Of a DNA stretch of 64,000 nucleotides, positions 19,126-27,195 are shown in pieces. Origin of the DNA: an uncultured Paracoccaceae bacterium (GTDB taxonomy: Bacteria > Pseudomonadota > Alphaproteobacteria > Rhodobacterales > Rhodobacteraceae); NCBI GenBank assembly GCA_947499725.1, contig CANMPK010000002.1:248001-312000 (forward strand). The letters are read 5' to 3'. A program made the position numbers and the translations under genes. Within the stretch, counting starts at the first letter, position 1. Every line of letters begins with the position of its first letter. The notes under the pieces were generated by a model that saw only the letters and a list, made by a program, of their open reading frames with translations, had not been told where the DNA came from and searched no databases.

Positions 19126-19739
19126 GCTATGAAGAAGGTAAGGCCATTGATGTTTCACGTGAAACATTGGAGCGCCTAGAGCTACTTGCCAATCTTTTGC
19201 GAAAGTGGAACCCGAAGATCAACCTGGTTTCAAAGAGCACTATAGGTGATCTTTGGAATAGGCATATTTTGGATTCAGTACAGATATACAATCAAAGCGC
19301 CGAAAAGACGGGCCACTGGGTGGATGTAGGTAGCGGCGGGGGATTTCCTGGGCTTGTTGTTGCGATATTGAATGCCGGAGATGGCTATCCGTATAATGTT
19401 ACTTTGATTGAGAGTGATCTGCGGAAATGTACTTTTCTACGAACCGTTCTAAGAGAGACCGGTGTAAAAGCATCAGTTATCACTGAGCGCATTGAAAAGG
19501 CGGAACCACAAAATGCCGAGGTCTTTTCCGCGCGTGCTTTGGCGGATCTTAATCTTTTGCTTGAATTCTCTAGTCGTCACTTGGGTGAAGGTGGAACCTG
19601 CCTTTTTCCAAAGGGCGTGAACTGGAAAAAAGAAGTTCTGACGGCAGAGGAATCGTGGTCTTTTAGCTATGAAACTATTAATAGTGTTACCCAAGAAGGT
19701 GCAGTAATTCTGAAAATTAGGGAAGTGAAGCGTGTCTGA
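19122..19739 (+). CDS. rsmG: RsmG (GidB), 16S rRNA m7G527 methyltransferase
   Basis: A 205-residue SAM-dependent methyltransferase with SAM loop [12 protein letters not shown] near residue 67 and the early [14 protein letters not shown] motif. It methylates G527 of 16S rRNA. It overlaps mnmG by 4 bases (ATGA) and parA by 8. Residues 9-15 (DVSRETL) are encoded by a perfect parS site, a coding solution seen widely in gidB genes. Confidence 0.95.
   Translation: MSYEEGKAIDVSRETLERLELLANLLRKWNPKINLVSKSTIGDLWNRHILDSVQIYNQSAEKTGHWVDVGSGGGFPGLVVAILNAGDGYPYNVTLIESDLRKCTFLRTVLRETGVKASVITERIEKAEPQNAEVFSARALADLNLLLEFSSRHLGEGGTCLFPKGVNWKKEVLTAEESWSFSYETINSVTQEGAVILKIREVKRV
19151..19166. other. parS centromere site 2
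   Basis: TGTTTCACGTGAAACA, again a perfect consensus, lies inside the 5' coding part of rsmG, 1.9 kb from site 1 and about 0.6 kb before parA. Confidence 0.95.
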
Positions 19740-20541
19740 TCCAATTCGTGGGAATGGTCCGAAAATTATTGCTGTAGCCAATCAAAAAGGTGGAGTTGGA
19801 AAGACAACCACTTCTATCAATTTGGCAGCCGCTTTGGACGAGGCAGGCGCGCGCGTCTTGTTGGTGGACCTAGATCCGCAGGGTAACGCTTCCACAGGTC
19901 TGGGTGTCGACACTGAAAACCGCGAACTTACGACCTACGACCTTATCCTTGGTGATGTAGAGCTTGAAGAAGTTATTCAGCAGGTTGAGGGATCAGGACT
20001 TTTCATAATTCCTGCTACTGTAGACCTCAGCTCCGCGGATATGGAGTTGATGGCAAATGAAAAGCGTTCTTTCCTTTTGTATGATGCATTGCGCCAACCC
20101 GCGATGGATGCATATGAATTCGACTATATCTTGATTGACTGCCCGCCGTCTTTGAACCTGTTGACCGTAAACGCAATGGTCAGCGCGCATTCGGTATTGA
20201 TTCCGCTGCAAAGTGAGTTCTTTGCGCTTGAGGGCCTGTCGCAATTGATGCTGACTGTGCGAGAAGTGCGCCAAACCGCAAATGCGAACCTTCGAATTGA
20301 AGGGGTGGTTCTAACGATGTTTGATGCGCGGAATAACCTGTCGCAGCAGGTTGAAGAGGATGCGCGTGATAACTTAGGGGATCTGGTGTTCGAAACCCGT
20401 ATTCCGCGCAATGTACGCGTTTCTGAAGCGCCCTCTTTCGCGCAGCCGGTTTTGCAGTATGATCCAACCTCTAAGGGTGCCGAAGCTTATCGGGACCTGG
20501 CAAAAGAGCTTTTGATAAAACACCGTGGTGTCGCGGCATAA
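19732..20541 (+). CDS. parA: ParA, chromosome partitioning ATPase
   Basis: A 269-residue deviant-Walker ATPase with KGGVGKTT at residues 19-26, DLDPQGN and the IDCPPS motif. It binds DNA non-specifically with ATP and moves ParB-parS complexes to the poles after replication. The start is GTG at 19732, overlapping the rsmG stop by 8 bases. The gene is close to parS and the candidate origin, as expected of a chromosomal ParABS system. Confidence 0.96.
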   Translation: MSDPIRGNGPKIIAVANQKGGVGKTTTSINLAAALDEAGARVLLVDLDPQGNASTGLGVDTENRELTTYDLILGDVELEEVIQQVEGSGLFIIPATVDLSSADMELMANEKRSFLLYDALRQPAMDAYEFDYILIDCPPSLNLLTVNAMVSAHSVLIPLQSEFFALEGLSQLMLTVREVRQTANANLRIEGVVLTMFDARNNLSQQVEEDARDNLGDLVFETRIPRNVRVSEAPSFAQPVLQYDPTSKGAEAYRDLAKELLIKHRGVAA

Positions 20542-20556
20542 CGACGGAGGCCGAGC

Positions 20557-21453
20557 ATGGCAGAAAATAAACAAAAATCGCGTGGCCTAGGCCGTGGCCT
20601 CTCTGCCTTGATGGCAGATGTAAATGAGGCTGACCACCCAGTGCCAAGCGCAGAGGCGCCGCGCCGTCCTGATATGGTCGTGCCGATTGAAAATATCGCG
20701 CCAAACCCTGATCAGCCGCGCCGTCGGTTTGATCCAGAGCATCTGGAAGATCTAGCGAACTCGATCCGCGAGAAGGGCGTTATTCAGCCGTTGATCGTGC
20801 GTGAGAAGCCAGGCGCTGCTGGCAAGTATGAGATTGTTGCGGGTGAACGCCGTTGGCGTGCGTCGCAGAAGGCGCAGTTGCACGAGCTGCCTGTTATCGT
20901 TCGCGAGCTGAACGATACGGAAGTTCTTGAGATTGCGATCATTGAGAACATTCAGCGGTCTGATCTGAATCCTGTTGAAGAAGCGGCGGGCTATCGTCAG
21001 TTGATGGATCGCTTTGGACATACGCAGGATGCGCTGTCTAAGGCCTTGGGCAAAAGCCGTAGCCATATTGCGAACCTGATGCGTTTGCTGAACCTGTCGC
21101 CAGATATCCAAGAGATGTTGGAAGAGGGCAAGCTGAGCGCGGGGCACGCGCGTGCGTTGATTACCTCTGACCATGCTGAAGAGATTGCGAAGCGCATTGT
21201 CTCTGAGGGGCTGTCCGTGCGTCAGACAGAGGCGATGGTGAAGAAATATGCCTCTGGTGATCTGGATAAACCTAAGAAGCCTAAGGTGGAAAAGGATGCG
21301 GATACGAAGGCGCTTGAAGGCGATTTGTCTGCGAACCTTGGGATGAAGGTTGCGATTGACCATAAGGCGGGTGCGGAATCTGGCCAGATCACGATCAAGT
21401 ATAAAGATATGGATCAACTTGATGAGCTGTGCCGCATTCTAAGCGTCACCTAA
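20557..21453 (+). CDS. parB: ParB, centromere-binding CTPase
   Basis: A 298-residue ParB. The start is basic with GLGRGLSALMAD, the N-terminal ParB/Srx CTP-binding domain has GERRWRA near residue 107 and ENIQRSDLNP, the helix-turn-helix follows (LGKSRSHIANLMRLL), and a charged C-terminal dimerisation domain ends the protein. It loads at the two parS sites upstream and spreads as a sliding clamp. GGAGG lies before the ATG. Confidence 0.96.
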   Translation: MAENKQKSRGLGRGLSALMADVNEADHPVPSAEAPRRPDMVVPIENIAPNPDQPRRRFDPEHLEDLANSIREKGVIQPLIVREKPGAAGKYEIVAGERRWRASQKAQLHELPVIVRELNDTEVLEIAIIENIQRSDLNPVEEAAGYRQLMDRFGHTQDALSKALGKSRSHIANLMRLLNLSPDIQEMLEEGKLSAGHARALITSDHAEEIAKRIVSEGLSVRQTEAMVKKYASGDLDKPKKPKVEKDADTKALEGDLSANLGMKVAIDHKAGAESGQITIKYKDMDQLDELCRILSVT

Positions 21454-21477
21454 GGTTTAGCTGATCATGCAGTATTG

Positions 21478-21501
21478 AGGCCGTGCAGAGATGCGCGGCC
21501 T
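21478..21501 (+). terminator. weak hairpin after parB
   Basis: AGGCCG (21478-21483) pairs with CGGCCT (21496-21501) across a 12-base loop. It lacks a proper T run and touches the stop of the convergent DUF454 gene. Confidence 0.3.
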
Positions 21502-21854
21502 TACGCGTTTGGGCGGGTCCAGATGAAAAGCATCACGCAGCTGAGCGTGATAGCTTGGATGATTAGGATCATGGGGCGCAGGCCAAGAGCCAAAGATAGG
21601 CCGAAGACAAGCACAACAGACAGGGTGGCAAGGCGTTTGGCCTTTAGGCTGATCGCGCCGTTTTCGTTCCAGTCGTGAATGGGCGGGCCAAGGGTGGGAT
21701 GCTCGAGCATCCATGAATGCAGGCGTTCAGAGCTGCGAGCAAAGCAAAAGGCAGCCAAGAGCAGGAAGGGGACGGTGGGAAGCAGCGGGAGCAGGATACC
21801 GAGGGTGCCGAGGGCCATAGATGTTAGGCCAAAGATCATCCAAATATACCGCAT
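21501..21854 (-). CDS. DUF454 (YbaN-like) inner-membrane protein
   Basis: A 117-residue protein with an N-terminal hydrophobic helix pair carrying GILLPLLPTVPFLLLAAFCF, the hallmark of the DUF454/YbaN family, then SSERLHSWMLEHPTLGP and two more membrane helices at the C terminus. Function unknown. It lies 4 bases after the hemW stop on the same strand, so it is probably the last gene of rph-rdgB-hemW. Confidence 0.88.
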   Translation of the reverse strand: MRYIWMIFGLTSMALGTLGILLPLLPTVPFLLLAAFCFARSSERLHSWMLEHPTLGPPIHDWNENGAISLKAKRLATLSVVLVFGLSLALGLRPMILIIQAITLSCVMLFIWTRPNA

Positions 21855-21858
21855 TTTG

Positions 21859-23016
21859 TTAGTCCACCAATATCTCGGCTAAGAGCGTGTTTAAAACCAT
21901 ACGACCGTCTGGCGTTGCAAAAAGCTGGTGGTCGGATCGGGTAATCATCCCGATATCCTCAAGATGGTCCAATCGGCTGGTTTGTAAAGGGCGACCCGAC
22001 AGGTTTTCCCAGCGGCGCGTATCGACGCCGTCGATCAGGCGCAGGCCCATCATCATCATTTCGTCAGCTTGGTCGGGCAGGGCGATGGGGGTTTTGACGT
22101 TCTCGCCAGAGCCAGCTTCTGCTGCGGTTAGCCATTTGTCTGGGTTGCGCCAGCTTTCGATGGCGTAGCGTTGGCCGTCTAGGGTGAGGCGGGCGTGGGC
22201 GCCTGGGCCAATGCCGGCGTAGTCGCCGTAGCGCCAGTAGATCTTGTTGTGCACGCTTTCTGCGCCCGGTTTGGCGTAGTTGGAGACTTCGTAGTTCTCT
22301 AGCCCCGCCTCGGCGCAGATGTCGCCTGTGGCTTGGTACATGTCGGCGGCCGTGTCGTCGTGGGGCAGGCCGCGCAGTTTGCCTTTGGCGTAGCGGTCGC
22401 CGAATGCGGTGCCGGTTTCGATGGTGAGTTGGTAGAGCGAGAGGTGGTCGATCGCCATCGACAGGGCTTCTCGCAGTTCGGCTTTCCATGCTTCCAAGGT
22501 TTGATCTTGGCGGGCGTAGATCAGATCAAAGCTGACGCGGTCGAATGTTTTGCGGGCGATCTCGAAGGCGGCTTTGGCTTCATCCACGGAATGGATGCGG
22601 CCGAGGCGTTGTAGATCGCGGTCGTTCAGGGCTTGGATGCCCATGGACACACGGCTGACGCCGCCTTGGCGGTAGGCCACGAAGCGGCCTGCTTCGACCG
22701 AGCTGGGATTGGCCTCGAGTGTGATTTCCAGATCATTGGCGACAGGCCAGCTTTTGCGGATTTCAGAAATGATCTGCGCGACGATCTCTGGGTCCATCAA
22801 AGACGGGGTGCCGCCCCCGAAAAACACAGAGTTTAAAACGCGCCCTTGGGTCAGGGCTGCGACACGCTGAATTTCGGAAATATAGGCTCTAACCCACCTT
22901 GATTGGTCGATTTCGCGGGAGACGTGAGAGTTGAAATCGCAATAGGGGCATTTGGCCTGACAAAAAGGCCAATGGATATAAAGGCCAAAGCCCCCGTTTT
23001 GCCAATCCTCAGCCAA
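21859..23016 (-). CDS. hemW: HemW, radical SAM heme chaperone
   Basis: A 385-residue radical SAM protein. The CX3CX2C cluster motif is CQAKCPYC (Cys 19, 23, 26), followed by the GGGTPSL SAM motif, with a C-terminal HemN-type domain. Its length and lack of extra N-terminal sequence fit HemW, a heme-handling protein long annotated as coproporphyrinogen oxidase, rather than HemN. The start appears to be TTG at 23016, overlapping the rdgB stop by 8 bases. Confidence 0.9.
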   Translation of the reverse strand: MAEDWQNGGFGLYIHWPFCQAKCPYCDFNSHVSREIDQSRWVRAYISEIQRVAALTQGRVLNSVFFGGGTPSLMDPEIVAQIISEIRKSWPVANDLEITLEANPSSVEAGRFVAYRQGGVSRVSMGIQALNDRDLQRLGRIHSVDEAKAAFEIARKTFDRVSFDLIYARQDQTLEAWKAELREALSMAIDHLSLYQLTIETGTAFGDRYAKGKLRGLPHDDTAADMYQATGDICAEAGLENYEVSNYAKPGAESVHNKIYWRYGDYAGIGPGAHARLTLDGQRYAIESWRNPDKWLTAAEAGSGENVKTPIALPDQADEMMMMGLRLIDGVDTRRWENLSGRPLQTSRLDHLEDIGMITRSDHQLFATPDGRMVLNTLLAEILVD

Positions 23017-23620
23017 AACAGCCGGCCATAAAGCTTTTCACGGCAAGGCCGCGGTGGCTAATTTTGTTTTTCTCGGCCTTGTCCATTTCGGCGCAGGTGA
23101 TGTTCAGGCCTTCTGGAATGAACATAGGATCATAGCCAAAGCCGTGTTCGCCGCGGATCGGCCATGTCAGGCTGCCTGGCATAACGCCTTCAAAGACTTC
23201 GTCGTGTCCATCCGGCCAAGCCAAAACCAAAGTGCAACGGAACTGCGCGGTGCGCGGTGCGTCTGGGCCTTTGGCGGTGACTTCGTTGTGGGCGCGGGTC
23301 ATGGCCATCATGAAATCGCGACCATTGCCGGTTTCTGCCCAATCTGCCGTGTAGACGCCCGGCGCGCCATCGAGGGCGTCGATTGTGATGCCGCTGTCAT
23401 CAGACAGGGCGGGCAGGCCGGTGGCTTGCGCTGCGGCATGTGCCTTGATGCGGGCGTTGCCCACAAAGGTGTCTTCGGTTTCTTCCGGCTCTGGCAAGCT
23501 CATCTCTGCGGCCCCCACGACTTTGACGCCGTGAGGGGCAAGCAGTTCTGTGAACTCTGCCAGTTTGCCTTTGTTGTGCGTTGCGACCAGCAGTGTGTCG
23601 CCGGTGAACTTGCGGGTCAT
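23009..23620 (-). CDS. rdgB: RdgB, XTP/dITP pyrophosphatase
   Basis: A 203-residue Ham1-type enzyme that removes inosine and xanthosine triphosphates from the nucleotide pool. Motifs are [12 protein letters not shown] at the N terminus and SDDSGI in the active site. A much longer frame exists upstream inside rph. The ATG at 23620 is right because it overlaps the rph stop (ATGA) and begins the conserved domain. Confidence 0.94.
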   Translation of the reverse strand: MTRKFTGDTLLVATHNKGKLAEFTELLAPHGVKVVGAAEMSLPEPEETEDTFVGNARIKAHAAAQATGLPALSDDSGITIDALDGAPGVYTADWAETGNGRDFMMAMTRAHNEVTAKGPDAPRTAQFRCTLVLAWPDGHDEVFEGVMPGSLTWPIRGEHGFGYDPMFIPEGLNITCAEMDKAEKNKISHRGLAVKSFMAGCFG

Positions 23621-24330
23621 GCCACGGCTGCCAGTTGTTTGGCTGCCAATTCGTCGACGCCTTTTTCTGCCAGATCCATCAGCTGGTTCATTTGATCGCG
23701 AGAGAAGACAGAGCCTTCGGCGCTCATTTGAACTTCGATCAGGTTTTTGTTGCCGAGCATGATGAAGTTGCCATCCACGCCTGCTTCGGAATCTTCTGGG
23801 TAATCCAGATCCAGCACCGGCTGGCCCGCGTAGATGCCGCAGGAAATCGCTGCGACTGGAGAGATCAGCGGATCGGTGACGATGTCGCCAGCTTTCATCA
23901 GTTTGTTCACAGCCAAACGCAGGGCCACCCAACCGCCAGTGATAGAGGCGCAGCGCGTGCCGCCGTCGGCTTGGATGACGTCGCAGTCGATGGTGATTTG
24001 ACGCTCGCCCAAGGCAACGCGATCGACGCCTGCGCGCAGGGAGCGGCCAATCAGGCGTTGGATTTCAACGGTGCGGCCGCCTTGTTTGCCCGAAGCAGCC
24101 TCGCGGCGCATGCGAGACGAGGTGGAGCGTGGCAGCATGCCGTATTCAGCCGTGACCCAACCCAGACCGGAGCCTTTGATGAATGGCGGTACGCGGGATT
24201 CCAAAGAGGCGGTACACAAAACATGCGTGTCGCCCATTTTGATCATGCAAGAGCCTTCGGCGTGTTTGGTGACGTCGATCTCGATAGAGACGTCGCGCAT
24301 TTCGTTCAGTTGACGGCCAGATGGGCGCAT
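23617..24330 (-). CDS. rph: Rph, ribonuclease PH
   Basis: A 237-residue phosphorolytic 3'-5' exoribonuclease that trims tRNA 3' ends. The family pattern is seen in [12 protein letters not shown] at the start, the GMLPRST loop, and [11 protein letters not shown] in the active site. It is the first gene of rph-rdgB-hemW-DUF454 and is divergent from hrcA, a pairing common in alphaproteobacteria. Confidence 0.95.
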   Translation of the reverse strand: MRPSGRQLNEMRDVSIEIDVTKHAEGSCMIKMGDTHVLCTASLESRVPPFIKGSGLGWVTAEYGMLPRSTSSRMRREAASGKQGGRTVEIQRLIGRSLRAGVDRVALGERQITIDCDVIQADGGTRCASITGGWVALRLAVNKLMKAGDIVTDPLISPVAAISCGIYAGQPVLDLDYPEDSEAGVDGNFIMLGNKNLIEVQMSAEGSVFSRDQMNQLMDLAEKGVDELAAKQLAAVA

Positions 24331-24403
24331 GGTGGCTTCCTTTGGGTTGGGGCTTATGTTGGCTCCTTCGATACCTTTGTGCGGTGTAGGTGCGCAACCC
24401 CGA

Positions 24404-24431
24404 TTGACCTTTCTGCGGAAGGCTCTTTAAT
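24404..24431 (+). promoter_or_regulatory. predicted promoter of hrcA-grpE
   Basis: TTGACC (24404-24409), a 16-base spacer, TTTAAT (24426-24431). No CIRCE inverted repeat is visible here, so HrcA probably does not repress its own gene through CIRCE. Confidence 0.45.
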
Positions 24432-24454
24432 GGACGTCTTTACTGGATAGGCCG

Positions 24455-25519
24455 ATGACAGACCGCAAAGATGTTCTGAATGAAATGAATGACCGCTCGC
24501 GCGAGGTGTTCCGCCGCGTGGTAGAGGGGTATCTGGATACCGGTGGGCCGGTTGGCTCCCGCACGTTGACGCGGGACTTTTCCGAGAAGGTCAGCGCCGC
24601 CACGATCCGCAATGTGATGCAGGATTTGGAATATCTGGGCCTGCTGGATTCCCCGCATGTCAGCGCAGGGCGCATTCCGACGCAGCAAGGGTTGCGGATG
24701 TTTGTGGATGGTCTGCTGGAAGTGCGTGATCTGGATCGCAATGATCAGCAGATGATTGATGCCACGGTTGGTGAAAGCGCGGGTGATGTGGGGTCTATGC
24801 TGGATCGCGTGGGCTCTGCCTTGTCAGGCGTAACACAGGGCGCGTCTTTGGTATTAACGCCCAAGCATGAAGCGCCTATTCAGCATATCGAATTTGTAAG
24901 CCTTGCCCATGACCGCGCTTTGGTGGTGTTGGTGATGGCGGATGGCCATGTTGAGAACCGCTTGTTCACCCCACCGCCCGGCCAGACGCCAAGCAGCATG
25001 CGTGAAGCGGCGAATTTTTTGAATTCTTTGATTGAGGGCCGCACGTTAAGCGAATTGCAGACCGTCATCCGCAAAGAAATCGACGCGCGGCGGCAAGAGA
25101 TCGATACGCTGTCAAAGGCGCTGATCGACAGTGGTTTGGCGCTTTGGGCAAATGAAGGCGAATCACAAGAACGATTGATTGTGCGTGGCCGGTCCAATTT
25201 GTTGGGCGAGGGACAGGATGAAGCGGATATCGACCTGATCCGGAACCTGTTTGATGACCTAGAACGCAAGCGTGATATTGCTGATTTCCTTGAATTGGCG
25301 GATCAAGGCGACGGTGTGCGCATTTTTATTGGCTCTGAGAACAAACTTTTTTCACTTTCGGGTTCCTCTTTGGTGGTCTCTCCATATATGAACTCTGATC
25401 GAAAGATCGTGGGCGCTGTGGGGGTCATTGGACCAAAGCGCCTAAACTACGGACGCATTGTGCCGATTGTGGATTATACGGCGCAGCTGGTTGGCAAGAT
25501 GATTTCCGACCAGACATAG
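24455..25519 (+). CDS. hrcA: HrcA, heat-inducible transcription repressor
   Basis: A 354-residue repressor. The N-terminal winged helix (about 5-80) contains SAATIRNVMQDLE and HVSAGRIPTQQGLR, both family signatures; a GAF-like domain and dimerisation part follow. HrcA binds CIRCE elements, typically before groESL, and is kept active by GroEL. It is transcribed with grpE 9 bases downstream. Confidence 0.95.
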   Translation: MTDRKDVLNEMNDRSREVFRRVVEGYLDTGGPVGSRTLTRDFSEKVSAATIRNVMQDLEYLGLLDSPHVSAGRIPTQQGLRMFVDGLLEVRDLDRNDQQMIDATVGESAGDVGSMLDRVGSALSGVTQGASLVLTPKHEAPIQHIEFVSLAHDRALVVLVMADGHVENRLFTPPPGQTPSSMREAANFLNSLIEGRTLSELQTVIRKEIDARRQEIDTLSKALIDSGLALWANEGESQERLIVRGRSNLLGEGQDEADIDLIRNLFDDLERKRDIADFLELADQGDGVRIFIGSENKLFSLSGSSLVVSPYMNSDRKIVGAVGVIGPKRLNYGRIVPIVDYTAQLVGKMISDQT

Positions 25520-25528
25520 AGGTGAAAG

Positions 25529-26086
25529 ATGGCAGAGCCGAACGAAAATGAATTTCTAGATGATCTCGCGGAAGCAGAAGCCGAAGCTTATGCGGATCTG
25601 GATGAGCTGGAAAACGAAGCCATTGCGCTGGATGAGCTGAAAGCAGAACGCGACGAATATAAAGATCGCTGGATGCGGGCGCTGGCCGATGTTGAGAATT
25701 CACGCAAACGCGCGGATAAATCGCGTCGTGATGCAGAGATGTACGGCGGCTCTAAGCTGGCGCGTGATATGTTGCCAGTCTACGACAACATGAAGCGTGC
25801 GATCGAAGCGATCACGGATGAGCAGAAAGCTGCAGCACCGGCTGTGATCGAAGGCATCGAGCTGACCATGCGCGAACTGCTGAGCGTGTTCAAAAAGCAC
25901 GGTCTGGAAGTGATCGTGCCAGAGGTTGGCGATAAGTTTGATCCGAACCACCATGAAGCGATGTTTGAAGCGCCGGTGCCTGGCACAAAAGCGGGCGACA
26001 TCATTCAGGTGTCTGCGGAAGGCTTTATGCTGCATGACCGCTTGCTGCGCCCTGCCAAGGTTGGCGTGAGCTCTCAGCCTGCGTAA
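25529..26086 (+). CDS. grpE: GrpE, nucleotide exchange factor of DnaK
   Basis: A 185-residue protein with an acidic N terminus, a long coiled coil (about 10-85, containing KDRWMRALADVENSRKR) and a C-terminal beta domain with HEAMFEAPVPGTKAGDI. GrpE releases ADP from DnaK. AGAGG lies 9 bases before the ATG. It follows hrcA in one operon, and a terminator follows. Confidence 0.95.
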   Translation: MAEPNENEFLDDLAEAEAEAYADLDELENEAIALDELKAERDEYKDRWMRALADVENSRKRADKSRRDAEMYGGSKLARDMLPVYDNMKRAIEAITDEQKAAAPAVIEGIELTMRELLSVFKKHGLEVIVPEVGDKFDPNHHEAMFEAPVPGTKAGDIIQVSAEGFMLHDRLLRPAKVGVSSQPA

Positions 26087-26114
26087 GTCTAAACAGACAG
26101 CGTAAGACATGTTA

Positions 26115-26145
26115 GAAAGCCCTCGAACCATCGGGGGCTTTTTCT
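26115..26145 (+). terminator. intrinsic terminator after grpE
   Basis: AAAGCCC and CGA pair with TCG and GGGCTTT (bulged stem, ACCA loop) before a T-rich run. Its right arm and tail run directly into the proposed TTG start of the TPM gene at 26146. Confidence 0.75.
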
Positions 26146-27195
26146 TTGCGTCATTTCATTTTTGCTGTGGTTGCGTGTTTTTTGGCTGTGCAAGCTGGGG
26201 CGCAAAGTTATCCCGAACGAGGCGATACCTATTTGAACGACTATGCGGACCTGATGACCGCAGATGAAGAAGCCGCTTTGCGCGGTAAGTTGGTCGAGTT
26301 GCGTGACGAACGCGATATTGAATTCACCGTACTCACGATTGTGAACATGGCCGATTACGGTCATGAGGGCGCAATCGAGCCATTTGCGACTGGCCTTTTC
26401 AATGAATGGGGCATTGGCAGCGCTGCGCGCAACGATGGAGTTTTGTTGCTGGTGGCGCGGTTTGATCGAGAACTTCGGATTGAGGTTGGGTCGGGCTATG
26501 GCGCCACCAAGAATGACGCCATGGCTGCGATTATTGATACAAAGATCGTTCCGCTGTTTCGCGATGATGATTACGCGCTGGGCATTGATCGCGGTGTGGA
26601 TGCAATTGTGCATGAGGTCTCTGGCGTGTGGCCCGGTGAATTTGATGCCAACCCTGTGCAAAAAATCTGGAACCGTTTGGCGCGGCTGGTCAGCGGGATC
26701 GGAGATTGGATCGCGGTGGCCTATGCTTTTGTTGCGGGGTTGGCCTATCGCTTGTACCGCCGCTGGAAACGCAACAAACCCCGTGTTTGCCCTGTGGATG
26801 GCGAGAAAATGTATCGGTTAGGTGAGAGTGAAGAGGATGCCTATCTGCAAGACGGTCAGAAGGTTGAGGAACGGCTGAAAAGCGTGGATTACGATGTGTG
26901 GGTTTGCCCGAGTTGCGATCACCGCATCATCGAAGTCTATAAAGCTTGGTTTTCAAACTACGGGGCGTGTCGCAGTTGCGGATATAAGACCGTCGAAGGC
27001 GATAGCACTGTTGTGCAAGCTGCGACCACCAGTTCGACGGGGCAACGCCGGATCGATTACCACTGCAAGAATTGCGACGATCGCTATTTCACCTTCGAGG
27101 TTATTCCACGCAGGGATAGCAGCTCTTCGTCTTCGGGTGGCAGCTCTGGCGGTGGTGGGTCGTCTTCTGGCGGTGGGGCCAGCGGGAGCTGGTGA
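26146..27195 (+). CDS. TPM domain exported protein with zinc-ribbon-like segments
   Basis: A 349-residue protein. It has a signal peptide (about 1-20, cut after QAGA), a TPM domain (about 22-165; NDYADLMTADEE, RNDGVLLLVA, VGSGYGA), one membrane helix near 187-203 (IAVAYAFVAGLAYRLY), then paired cysteines CPSC, CRSC, CKNC suggesting zinc ribbons. It ends in a Ser/Gly-rich tail with GASGSW. TPM proteins are linked to phosphatase activity or photosystem assembly elsewhere; the role here is unknown. The start seems to be TTG at 26146, because the frame closes at TAG 26113-26115 upstream and the signal peptide begins there. It abuts convergent mutS without a gap. Confidence 0.82.
   Translation: MRHFIFAVVACFLAVQAGAQSYPERGDTYLNDYADLMTADEEAALRGKLVELRDERDIEFTVLTIVNMADYGHEGAIEPFATGLFNEWGIGSAARNDGVLLLVARFDRELRIEVGSGYGATKNDAMAAIIDTKIVPLFRDDDYALGIDRGVDAIVHEVSGVWPGEFDANPVQKIWNRLARLVSGIGDWIAVAYAFVAGLAYRLYRRWKRNKPRVCPVDGEKMYRLGESEEDAYLQDGQKVEERLKSVDYDVWVCPSCDHRIIEVYKAWFSNYGACRSCGYKTVEGDSTVVQAATTSSTGQRRIDYHCKNCDDRYFTFEVIPRRDSSSSSSGGSSGGGGSSSGGGASGSW

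Noticed and set aside
24331-24454. Search for a CIRCE element in the rph-hrcA gap
   Set aside because: I found no 9-9-9 inverted repeat; autoregulation of hrcA by CIRCE is not supported here.
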